Below are positions 22,942 to 33,115 of a DNA stretch of 64,000 nucleotides, piece after piece. Under the pieces are notes generated by a model. That model had not been told where the DNA came from. It was given only the letters and a program-made list of their open reading frames with translations, and ran no database searches. Location of the stretch: positions 4,579,559 through 4,643,558 of the forward strand of contig QXEO01000464.1 of the NCBI GenBank assembly GCA_007115705.1, written 5' to 3'. Position 1 is the stretch's first letter; the number at the start of each line of letters is the position of its first letter. Both the position numbers and the translations under genes were made by a program. Source of the DNA: Dactylis glomerata. Lineage: Eukaryota; Streptophyta; Magnoliopsida; Poales; Poaceae.

Positions 22942-23812
22942 GTTTGAAGTGGGTCCTACTATGCAAGAATAATTTTTTTGCACAAATGGATGGACCCCAA
23001 AGGGTCCAGAGATGCATTAATCTGCGGGCTTACATATTACATCGAGGACCTCATAAGAGAAATAAAATACAACCAAGTCCTCCAATTTTACAAACAGGAC
23101 CCCAGAGAAAGATTTGGAAATGCAATCGAGTCCCACTCCATCGAGGAAGAAACAGTCATCGTGGCCGCCAGCGCCGCCGCCGGGGACGAGACCACTTGGC
23201 GGTGGCTTGACGAGGAACGCCATGACAGATCTGCAGATAGGCCTGCCATATGGCTCACCGGCCAGGAGGTTGAAGAGACTGCGGCGCATACAACACCACA
23301 GCGCGGAGAGGTCTCTTCGACCAAGGATAACCACAGAGCAGGTTCGCTGTAGTTAAGCATCTTCGCAAGTCGAAGCAGCCTGAGATCCCCAGCATGCCGG
23401 TCGATGCAGAGCTCCTTCCTTCCGCTCCCCTTCTCCATCACCTTGGTGGCTGAAGAAAAGAGGAAGAGACGAATCCTCCATCACATCCGCATAGCAACTG
23501 ACCTCCAGATAGGGATCCAGAGGACCAAACTCGAGCTTATTTGAGGGAAGCTCCATGAAGGATCCCTCTAGCAGCCGCAGGCACCACGCCTCCGCCACCA
23601 TCAAGATCTCCACCGAGAGCCACCGGACGCTGCCCGTCCGCGCCGATAGCGCTCCTCCCATCGACATAACGCCATACGCCATAAAGGCCGTCATCTTCAG
23701 CCGACAAGGCCGCCGAAGAGGAGGGGGAGAGGAGCCGGGGCAGAGCGGGCGACTCTCAACTGGGAGGTGAATAGAGAGAAAGAAGAGAAGCAAATGAGAG
23801 AAACTCACATCC
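22942..23812. other. GC-rich stretch of unknown origin
   Basis: Between two MITEs lies about 0.87 kb of GC-rich sequence with overlapping open frames on both strands, the longest being 163 codons on minus (23353-23844) and 124 on plus (22978-23352). I recognise no domain in any of them. A T-run at 22973-22979 could be the A-tail of a retroposed minus-strand transcript. It may be a captured host gene fragment; nothing more can be claimed. Confidence 0.3.
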
Positions 23813-23814
23813 CA

Positions 23815-24157
23815 AACTAGTTGCACCCGCAACCCATATTGCATGCCCTACTTCTATATATTTAAAAATATGAGATAAATTATGAATGTAGATTATGCTA
23901 TATCTAGTGCATCTGTAAATTTTCATTCAAAAATATGCAAATTTCTAGCCTGTGCAAAAAAAACAAATGATGTGTGAATATCACATGATACTATTCACAC
24001 ATGTCTTCATTTTTTCACACAGGTCACATGATATCATATTTTGAGACGATTTTTTTTGGATTCATAACATACACCATAAAATATATTTATGAATTATTTC
24101 TTTTTTCTGACACATGGAAGTGAGGCATGCAATAATGGGGTGCACCCGCAACTAGTT
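23815..24157. mobile_element. Inverted-repeat DNA element, unclassified
   Basis: The ends form an imperfect inverted repeat of about 40 bp. Left AACTAGTTGC then TTGCATGCC pairs with the right end read in reverse, AACTAGTTGC then TTGCATGCC, with differing bases between. The 260-bp core is AT-rich and non-coding. I find no clear TSD, so the superfamily is open. Confidence 0.5.
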
Positions 24158-24214
24158 GCGGAATATCTCCTCTCCTCCTACTGTGTAAGAATTGAGAACC
24201 ACCTAGGCTAAAGT

Positions 24215-24995
24215 GGAACCGGCTCCTCTAACATGAAGGAGCTAAGTTAGAGAAAACAAGGAAGTAAAGTCAGAGAAATATGGCTTAATAACCCTATTCT
24301 ATATTTTTATTAATTACTGTAGGTAATTACTATAGACACAAAAAATTTAAAATACATTTTTTCAATGTTCAAGAAATCGTTTATCGTTAACTTCTCGGCC
24401 AGCCTGAGATTTGAGATTAATCGCTTATCGGCCGATTAATCGATTTTATCGGTCGACCATTTATCGGTAAGTTTTTTCATCAATCCCATGTTTTAGCACT
24501 AAAAGTTCAACAATATGCTATGCAAAAATAACATTGGAGTATTGGACAAAGGTGTTACCTTGATTCCTTGCATTTGAATCAACAAAGATGGTAAAATTCG
24601 AGCTAATATACACTTCTACAAGACTATTGGCCAAAAACACCATCTCCTGGACAGTAAATCGGCTGCCAAATCGCGGTAAGTGGCAAAATTCGGGATATTT
24701 TGGCCGAAATATCAGCCTAGGCGATAAATCAGACCGATAAGCTATAATCTTATCGCTCACCCAACGATTCACGATTAATCGGGAGATTAATCGGCATACC
24801 GGCCGATTTTTTGAACAGTGCATTTTTTACATCATAATTTTGCCTATATATAGTTAGTTTAAATGCATAACATAAATTTATATTATACAAATTAATTTAA
24901 GTAATTTTAGGCTAAATAATGTAGTTTGGAAGAAGCAAAGTCAGGCTAGTGTAGCTTCTCTGACTTGGTTTCTCCATGTTAGAGGATCTAGTTCT
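24215..24995. mobile_element. DNA transposon remnant with 8-9 bp TSD, hosting a hAT MITE
   Basis: Left end GGAACCGGCTCCTCTAACAT; right end reverse-complemented AGAACTAGATCCTCTAACAT; 16 of 20 positions agree. It is flanked by GGCTAAAG at 24206-24213 and 24996-25003; the ninth base differs. An 8-9 bp TSD suggests hAT or Mutator. A second element (24363-24830) is inserted in the middle. No transposase is seen. Confidence 0.6.
24363..24830. mobile_element. hAT-type MITE with TSD CATTTTTT
   Basis: A 468-bp element whose ends are CAATGTTCAAGAAATCG and, on the reverse strand, CACTGTTCAAAAAATCG. It is flanked by an exact 8-bp duplication CATTTTTT (24355-24362 and 24831-24838), as expected for hAT. 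The subterminal parts are full of ATTAATCG and CGATTAAT motifs. It is non-coding and nested in the element at 24215-24995. Confidence 0.85.
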
Positions 24996-25032
24996 GGCTA
25001 AAGCATACTAGCTAATTTGGCATCGATACCAT

Positions 25033-25137
25033 ATACTCGAGCGGTGAGCTACTTAAGTAGGGATAGCCACACATTGTGAATGTCCTTAGGGGGTCCAAAA
25101 CAATACTCGAGCGGTGAGCTACTTAAGTAGGGATAGC
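25033..25137. repeat. Duplicated hAT end plus flank (70-bp offset)
   Basis: A 35-bp string starting ATACTCGAGCGGTGAGC and ending TAGGGATAGC occurs exactly at 25033-25067 and again at 25103-25137. The second copy contains the host flank, the 8-bp TSD and the first 10 bases of the hAT element at 25128. The first copy is a lone duplicate of the same junction. Confidence 0.85.
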
Positions 25138-25669
25138 ACCCGCAGGGTATGGGTGCGGGTGGAACCACCCCATACCCGTACCCATCTTTCTTGATCTTAC
25201 CCATCACCCGTATCCATACCCGCCAACGGGTACAAAATTTTCCCATACCCGTCACCCGTCAGGGTAAATGGGTATCCGCGGGTAAAAATACCCGCATTTA
25301 CAACACATCAATTTGAGCAAAACAATAGTCATAAACAACATATAACCATAATTTAATAACAACATATTATAAGCGACAACACATACTTGTGAACAACAAC
25401 ACATTCTCATAAATAACCACACTTGCGCATAATAACACCGTATTAATTTAGTAGGTTGATACTCCGGAGACCCATATGTCAGACTATTAGATGGGTATTT
25501 GGGTATACGGGTATGGGTTTTAGGATCCCATACCCATACCCGCTCTACACGATGGGTATAGATTTTTTCCATTTGTATACCCATGGGTATTTTTTTATCC
25601 CATACCCGTACGTCTAATGGGTATTTACCCGGCGGGTACGCGGGTGACGGGTACCCATTGCCATCCCTA
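25128..25669. mobile_element. hAT-type MITE with TSD TACTTAAG
   Basis: A 542-bp element with ends TAGGGATAGC and, on the reverse strand, TAGGGATGGC. It is flanked by exact 8-bp duplications TACTTAAG (25120-25127 and 25670-25677). Both subterminal regions are rich in the repeated GGGTACCCG / ACCCATACCCG motif. The 162-codon minus frame (25252-25740) is made mostly of these repeats and is not a gene. Confidence 0.87.
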
Positions 25670-25677
25670 TACTTAAG

Positions 25678-26252
25678 CCCGAACCGTTGGCGCCAGAGGA
25701 GCTGTTCAGGAGCTGCGGCGAGACCGATGGAGAGACTCACGTTGTGAACACACGCTGTGGACGGATCAAATAGTTGTGCATAGTTACCGGTTGAGCTTTA
25801 CATAATTTTTATTCATTGCAATGTTATGTAAAGTTAGAGAGTGGGTATTCAAAGGCTACCAATAGTTAAGAAATTATATCATTCTTCAAAAGGTAGTATT
25901 ATTCAAGTCTTACATTAGTTTTAAAGGATGTTTAGAAACCTTCCAAACGAGTCATAATCTGACAATTAAGTGAAAATAATCTGACAATTATTGATGAAAA
26001 ACTATCGAAAATGTCAATATGAGATAGAGTTGGGGGAAGATATTCTCGCGACTATGCAAATAGTGAAAGCAGATAGTCAGTTGGATATACAATTTGAGTG
26101 GTTTATTGAAATATACAATTTAAGAGGCATAAGCTTTTCAAGCTTGAGAATTGACACAATCTTAGATGATATCACCATTTACATCATTGCATGTTCGAGA
26201 GATAGAAAGGTCGAATGACGCCACGGGAAAACTAATATGAAGCGGGTGCCCC
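25678..26252. other. No gene seen
   Basis: AT-rich sequence between two MITEs. One 75-codon plus frame (25991-26218) shows no motif that I recognise and no coding support. Confidence 0.4.
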
Positions 26253-26255
26253 TTA

Positions 26256-26561
26256 GGGCATCTACAATGCGGGCGCTAAGCCCTGGGCGCTAGGATATTT
26301 TTCCTGGGCGATCGGTAGTTGAGGATTTTAATCCTAACGCCTGTACAACGTCGACGCAAGATTAGGCAGCGACTGCTTAGCCTTTTTTTCTTCATGGACG
26401 AGGCGAAGTGCAGAGGTAACGTGCATAGTGGCTGGGCAGTTTCGCGCCCGCCATTAGCGCTTGCCGTTGAAAACTATGGGTGCTAGGGAATAATTATATT
26501 TCTTTCTTATTTTTTCTTTACCCTTAAGCACCCATATTAGTGTCCAGCAGTGTACATGCCC
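26256..26561. mobile_element. Harbinger-like MITE with TSD TTA
   Basis: A 306-bp element. Left GGGCATCTACAATGC; right end reverse-complemented GGGCATGTACACTGC, 13 of 15 matching. Flanked by TTA at 26253-26255 and 26562-26564. No coding capacity. Confidence 0.75.
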
Positions 26562-26564
26562 TTA

Positions 26565-27177
26565 GTAGTCCGGTCCTAAGATGATAACGACCTTACGTTT
26601 TCAAAGAAAAATAGAGAATGCAACCTTTTAATTATGCAGAATCCAATTCTGCAAAAATAAAATCTGTTGTTTTCGTAATCATGTGAATCGAAGAGACCCT
26701 GAGTATGGTCTAGAACACTATGCATCACGGAAGCGATTTTGTGTTAGGTCCTTTGGATTGCTAGCAGCCGAGTCATTTCTGAAAATATCGGAACACATTG
26801 ACCATAGATAGTCATATAAAATGATAGCGACCTTTCATCAAAAGGAAAATAGAGATGGCAACCTTATGACTTTATTAATTAGGCCCCTCTCCACCGAATC
26901 GTGTTCCTCCATATTGCCATAGCCAGGCCTAAACGCTTGTGTTGTTCGGGCTTTCCAAAGAGATTCGGGTAACAAAGCTACAAAAGGTATTCTTGGAGTC
27001 GTTGATGTAGTGCCTTTTTTAGTGCCCATAAAAGAAGGTGAAGCTGCCTAAAAGGAGCTCAAAGGGAACGCGCTAAGCATCCTGTGACAATATTTCATAA
27101 AAATAAATATCAATTTTGTTAATACTTAGTTGATAATCTATTATGCTTTTTTTGACAATCAATACCATATATATTTA
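26565..27177. other. No gene; holds a short duplicated segment
   Basis: Only short frames. The part from about 26620 to 26752 (TTTAATTATGCAGAA, CCAATTCTGCAAA, TTTTGTGTTAGG) is similar to the sequence flanking the LINE at 28365-28386 and 44802-44950. I therefore read it as a diverged duplicate. Confidence 0.4.
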
Positions 27178-27180
27178 TAA

Positions 27181-27434
27181 GGGCTCGTTTGGCACCCATC
27201 ATTTTAATTCATTTGGTAGAAATGAAATGAAATGATATGGTGATATCATTCCATTTGAAAAATCCACAGAAATGACAGGGTACCCAATAGGTATTAAGGT
27301 TAGGCATGAGATGAAAACCCATGGAATTCCAAATGAATTCCATAACCAATTACTTGGCAGCCAAATAAGTAATTGTTAGAATCATAAATGAATTCTTTGA
27401 TTCTAGCCCCAAATGATAGGAGCCAAACGAGCCA
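27181..27434. mobile_element. Harbinger-type MITE with TSD TAA
   Basis: A 254-bp element beginning GGGCTCGTTTGGCACC. The right end reverse-complemented is TGGCTCGTTTGGCTCC. Flanked by TAA at 27178-27180 and 27435-27437. The core is AT-rich with GGAATTCC-like palindromes. Non-coding. Confidence 0.82.
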
Positions 27435-27437
27435 TAA

Positions 27438-28386
27438 GAGTGAATAGTATATGGTAGAGATACATAAGCTGTCTCTAGCAATTACAAAATAATGTCTAAA
27501 AGAAACGAGCAAATCTTCGAGGTCTTCAAACTCTTTCTTCTTCCATGACATAATCTTGTATTTTTCAGAAGGCAGCCGAATAAAACCAAACTATAAACCT
27601 GTAAATACCGACGAAGGTTCTCCCATAATTTTAATTGGAGCTGCAATACCAAAGCTACGTGCATGCACGCAGCCATTGAAATAGTCAATCAACATCGGCA
27701 ATAGTACCAACACCAGCATGTCAGGGCAAAATAACCGAACAACTTGGTCGACGTCGCTGGGGAGTCGAGAGTATGAATCACCATTGTCGAGGACGTAGCA
27801 GCCGGGAAAATTATTGCGAGGATAATACTCCTCGCGGCGACCATGAGAAAAGATCCAAGATCGATCTAGCGAAGCAAGATCTGAAGAACCATACCTAGAG
27901 AACTTTAATCTTCCAACACTGCCATTGACGCCGGGGCGAAGATCTCATCGTCGAAGAAAGAACTGGAGATCAATTATTGTAGACGATGCCATCTCCATTG
28001 ACATGGAGATGGCTATCAAACCCTAACTTAATCTACTAAAAAATACTGCTTTTATTAAAACCTCCATGCATAGATTAGGTTCCCCACCCCTCTTTACACC
28101 GGCGAGGCCGGTCAGAGGAGGGAGAACCAATCTATGGTGGAGTAGGAGGTGGAGGCGGCGGCTGTTTTTCTTGGTGGCGGCGTCCTAGGTTTTCATCCAT
28201 TCTCTGCTAAAGACTGGGTCGTATGAGAGTTGATTTAACTGCCCTGATAATCTATCATGCTTTATGATAGCTATGAGTTGTAACGTGGGTTATAACTGAT
28301 ATTTTATCAATTGTATACGAGGTTTCAACCTAGATTTACTACTAGCACCTGGGTTGCATTTAGGAAAAAACCTTTCAATTATGCAG
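27438..28386. other. Unassigned stretch, possibly a minus-strand exon-like remnant
   Basis: No recognisable domain. On the minus strand the segment 27470-27960 looks like transcribed sequence (GC-richer, frames of 68-83 codons), but I cannot name it. 28010-28180 contains a short palindrome around CCGGCGAGGCCGG. No TSD or terminal repeats found. Confidence 0.3.
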
Positions 28387-29037
28387 AAATTTTTTTGAAA
28401 CAAGGGCAAAAGCTTTACCCTATTTAATTAATTAAGCAAGGAGTTTTACAAGAAAGTACAAGGTATTGAGAGCCTACTCTCCTGGCATCAAATCACCCAA
28501 CCGCTTCGCCCCCGCATACACCCAAAGCCTAGCCTCACATTTAATCTTCTCTATGATTACAAAGGATGGAGAGATCTTATGCCCAAAAATCCTAGCATTT
28601 CGCTCTTGCAAAATTTCCCACACAGTTAGCAAAATGAGGGAGCTGCTCTGCATTCCACGGGTTGCTCTCATCTTTACCTGTCTTCTTGTCTTGTAGTCGA
28701 TAAGCTCCTCCTGGGATGACTCCTATAACGATGTAAGGTCCCACCCATGGGGACTCTAATTTACCATGGCCATCCTGCTTGAGTCGTAGGATTAGGTCCC
28801 TTCATCCAGGCGGTCCACCATTCTTCAATATCTAGCCCCGCCCATTGCCTCGGTTGAATCCCATGGATGCCAAGCCACTCGATAAGGAGCTCCCATATTC
28901 TAATGGTGAAACGACAATGGATGAATAGGTAGTTATTTTTTTCTTTGGTTTTCTTGCAAAGTGAGAAAAGCCCACAATTTTCCTAATCGCGCCTCCGAAG
29001 ACGGTCAGCCGTAGAAAGCCTATTTTGTAACACTAGC
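28387..29037 (-). mobile_element. LINE (L1-type) 3' end, left part
   Basis: A T-run at 28387-28393 is the minus-strand A-tail. Upstream in minus sense are two typical plant LINE C-terminal blocks: AGAKRLGDLMPGE preceded by WEILQERNARIFGHK (28474-28671), and a zf-RVT-like region with HCRFTIRIW (about 28890-28940), then QNRLSTADRLRRR next to the break at 29037. The reading frame carries shifts and stops. Element E is inserted here. The LINE continues at 44723. Confidence 0.75.
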
Positions 29038-29372
29038 TGACGAGGGGTTAACTCGACAAATGTCCTAGATGAAGGACTTAGGATCGGGGAGATAGGGCGC
29101 TGGATGAACTCGAAGGTAAAGTTAGTCGAAATAGGTATGTGTCGAAAGTAAACTTGGGTGTTCAACCTGGCTTGCTTTCAATCTGCCCTACACCGTCCCC
29201 TCCTGGCCCCTATATATAGATGGCCAGGTCTCGAAGATCGGGTAGGGTTCGATACAGATTACAATATCGACATACGGTAGGAACTCATATTCGACTATCA
29301 TTACAATTGGGCCTAGCTATACGGGCCTCAGGGGTACTCAACTAATGGGCTCTATTAACTATACCCTTGTCA
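29038..29372 (-). repeat. 3' LTR of element E
   Basis: 335 bp, starting TGACGAGGGG and ending ACCCTTGTCA on the plus strand. A TATA-like TATATATAG lies near 29211 in minus-strand use. The left flank CTAGC is the TSD. Confidence 0.9.
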
Positions 29373-30432
29373 GTAGCCCCTGAGATTCTACCAGAATTGC
29401 AGATTCGGGTTGAATCTCTAATCTTTAAATCTTCGACTTGATCAATTCTTCGATTTTTCCTTTATTTTCAAATCTTCGACTTGGTCTTGCGACTTATTTT
29501 CTTAATATTATTTCGCAAGGGATTTTGATGAACAAGCCTGACAACTCTGATGGATCAAGAGGCCAGTTAACTGCCGGGACAGATACTTATCACCTACTTC
29601 AAATTCAATCCCCTTGGACTTGAATTCGGGATACCGGTCAAACCCACTCTTTTGCCGCATTTAGGACTTATAAAGAATGAATCCCAGTGATTCTCAGGGT
29701 ACCCAGTGCATCCACCAGGATTTTCTTCGCGTCATAGACACGGATACATACCAGCAGAGCGCATCCATGTGCGTATACCAGGCCACACGGGACGGATCCC
29801 GGGGTCTTACCTTCATGACAAGTCACGACATTCGAGTTGCGTTGCGATAACGTAACTCGAGAATCTCATGTCGCAGTCAAATTTTGACTGCAAAACTTCG
29901 GGTTGCTTCAACCATAAAACTCGCTCCCGATGGGAGTAACACTCCTGCACTTCTCCAATTCCAATGTTTTACCAAGAAATATCATCGGGTGCGCGCTCAA
30001 CGCTCCCGATGGGAGTAGCCCCCGAGGCTATAATCGAAAAAGACATTTTTCGAGTATAGGCTCAAAAATATATCGTAATCCATCATACCTCAACTCGAGA
30101 TACTTCAACTTCGAGATACTTTTAAGAACATCTTGTCATCGAATACTGTTCCCCCACTCAAGAGAGAAGTTGTATTCACCATCTTTGAAAATATTAGCCC
30201 CCATGGCTATAACCGAAACTCCTTCATATATAGTCTTGTGCACCTATTTTACACTTGTCGGCGCCATCTTTTCCGCTTTCTTATATTTATGACATCAATG
30301 ATTATGTCATTCTGTACCATTGCGAACCGTTGCATGGGCAGTACTGTAAATTTCTCCATTTTTTGACCGTTAGTGGGCTGCCGTTTCCACTCTTTGCGCC
30401 ACGTCTCAGCCCACGATCCTTCTCCCAGAAGA

Positions 30433-30440
30433 TATATAAG
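30433..30440 (+). promoter_or_regulatory. TATA box of the antisense gene in element E
   Basis: TATATAAG about 150 bases upstream of the ATG at 30587, followed by a pyrimidine-rich leader. It faces away from E's own LTR promoter, so the antisense gene seems to have its own start of transcription. Confidence 0.5.
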
Positions 30441-31578
30441 GGGCGTGGTGGGGGATTTCTACTATTTACCAGCTCGTTCCCTCCGCCGCCTCCATTGCTG
30501 ATCTCCTCTGTCTCCTTCTCTCGTGCACAGCCCCCAAGCGCACTTTGTACTGGATGCGCGTGAAACACCTGGCCACCAAGAACACCATGGCCAAGACTTC
30601 TGCCACCACCTGGGTGCGCTCCACCATCACCAAGAAGGAGGTGGAGAAGGCTAGGGCGGACGGCCTTATCGCTGCCCAGGATTCCATCCAATTTCCCAGT
30701 ACTGAGCGGATCCCGAAGCCCCCGAGCGGTTATCGGGTAATGTTTCTTGCTTTCCTCCTTCGCGGTTTCTCTCTTCCTGCCCATGAGTTTCTCCGTGGTC
30801 TTCTATTTGTCTATGGTGTGCAGCTCTACCAGCTCACACCGAATTCCCTTCTGCACATTGCCTGTTTTGTGACTCTCTGCGAATCATTCTTGGGCATTGA
30901 GCCCCACTTCCTTCTTTGGAGGTCAATCTTTCGGCTCCGCCCCAACGTTGCTTTGGCTAGAAAACCCGAACTGGGCGGAGCCGTTGTTTCTGTGCGCCCT
31001 GAGACGCAATATCTTGAATTTTCCATGGCCGCCTCTGTCCAAGGATGGAGGACAAAGTGGTTCTACATCAAGGACCGCAAATCCTCTCCTAAAGATGAAT
31101 ATGGCCTACCTCCTTTTGATGCTTCCTAGGAGGTAAAGAAATTGGCATCATGGGATACACTCCCCTCAGATGCAGAAGCACAAGAAATTCTTCCTCTTCT
31201 TTCCCGCATCAAGGCTTTAAAAGGAGGTCAAGGAGGTGCTCTTTCGGGCATGCAACTCATGGCGTTTTTTATTCAACGTCGAGTTCAACCCCTACAACAC
31301 CGCCTTACCAAACTTTGGAATTACTCCAGCTTGGAAGATCCTACCCGCGTATCTGAAGATTTGATGTCGAAAGAAGATGTCAACAAGCGGGCCAGGAATC
31401 TCACCAAGCTCACCAAGGAACATGCAGTTGCGGATTTAACTGCTAACTTTTTCGACTCCGTGCACCCTCTGCCTGAGGTATGTATCTTCGCGTTCAATTG
31501 TTGTCAAACTTTGCTTGGTTCGATTTGTGTTATTCTGTGCCTTTTGCACTCTGCTGACTTATTCATATGCAGGGTCAC

Positions 31579-33115
31579 TGATGTCTACACACTTCTATTC
31601 TTGTAGACACTTGTTGGGCCTCCAAGTGCAGAGGTTTGTAGAACAGCAGCAAGTTTCCCTTAAGTGGATCACCCAAGGTTTATCGAACTCAGGGAGGTTA
31701 GAGGTCAAAGCTATCCCTCTCAAGCAACCCTGCAATTATGATACAGAAAGTCTCTTGTGTCCCCAACACACCCAATACACTTGTCAGATGTATAGGTGCA
31801 CTAGTTCGGCGAAGAGATAGTGAAATACAAGTGGTATAGATGATTATAAGTAGCAAATGTAACTTGGAATAAAAATCGCTGCAAGCAAACAAGTAACAAA
31901 ACAGCAAGTAAACGGTGTGCAATGCTTGGAAACAAGGCCTAGGGATCATACTTTCGCTAGTGGACACACTCCCAACAATATAACATGACTGAACAAATAA
32001 CTTCTCTTTGCTAAGGCACTCTGAATTACTCTCCTATTGAATAACACTAATCATTGTGTAGTGGCTACAGAAGCACCCCTTAAAGTTCATCAAGTACTTG
32101 ACAAACACCACTCATAGAGATATCCAAATCAAATCACAATTCAAGATAGAAATCATTGCAACTTAAACCAAGTACTAACACGGTGCACACACTGTCAACA
32201 TTACACCATGAAAGGAGGAATAGATCACTCAAACTATCATAGCAATAATTATTCTCATAATCCACAAGAGATCATAATCATAGCCTAAACCAAGTACCAC
32301 CATGATGCACGCACTGTCACCGTTACACCATAGCAGGAGGAATAGATTACTTTAATAACATTGCTAGAGTACACAAAATATCTGAATAATAACATGTACT
32401 TGTTCAACATGATACAAAGCTCACGATCACACAAAGATCACATCATGGGAGAGAGAGGTGAACCACATAGCTACCGGTAGAGCCCTTACCCCGGGGATGA
32501 ACTACTCCCTCCTCATCATAGGAGACAGCAAGGTTGATGGAGATGGTGGTGAGGTCGACGGAGACGGCGGAGACGGCGATGGAGACCGATGGAGATGGCT
32601 CCGGGGGCACTTCCCCATCCCGGCAGGGTGCCGGAACAGAGACTTCTGTCCCCCGAAATTTGTCGACGGTGGCGGCGGAGCTGCGGAACTGCTTCTGGAA
32701 AATTGCCGAATCCTTTAGGGTTTTCCGTCCCGAGGCTTCTTATAGGCGAAGGGGCGATGTCAGAGGAGTGGCCAGGTGCCCACACGCGGGCCCCGCGCGG
32801 CCAGACCCCTGGCCTCGCCGGGCATGTGTCTGGGGCCCTGGTGGCCCCCCTCTGACTCCTCTTCGGATGTCTGGAAGCTTCCGGGTAAAATAAGACTTCA
32901 GGAACTTGTTTCGTCCAATTCCGAGAATATTTCCTGTGTATCACTTCTGAAACACAAAAACAGCAGAAAACAGGGAACTGGCACTGTGGCACTTCGTTAA
33001 TAGGTTAGTTCCGGAAAATGCATAAAAGTGCCACTAAGTGTAACGAAACAATAGGCAAATGGTGTAAAAACAAGCATGGAGCATCAAAAATTATAGATAC
33101 GTTTGAGACGTATCA
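31579..33115 (-). repeat. 3' LTR of element G
   Basis: 1537 bp, starting TGATGTCTACACAC and ending GAGACGTATCA. GC-rich frames near 32.5-32.9 kb recur in all LTRs of the group and are not genes. Confidence 0.92.

Noticed and set aside
25252..25740. 162-codon minus-strand frame
   Set aside because: Made from the repeated GGGTA/TACCC subterminal motifs of the hAT element and crosses its TSD.
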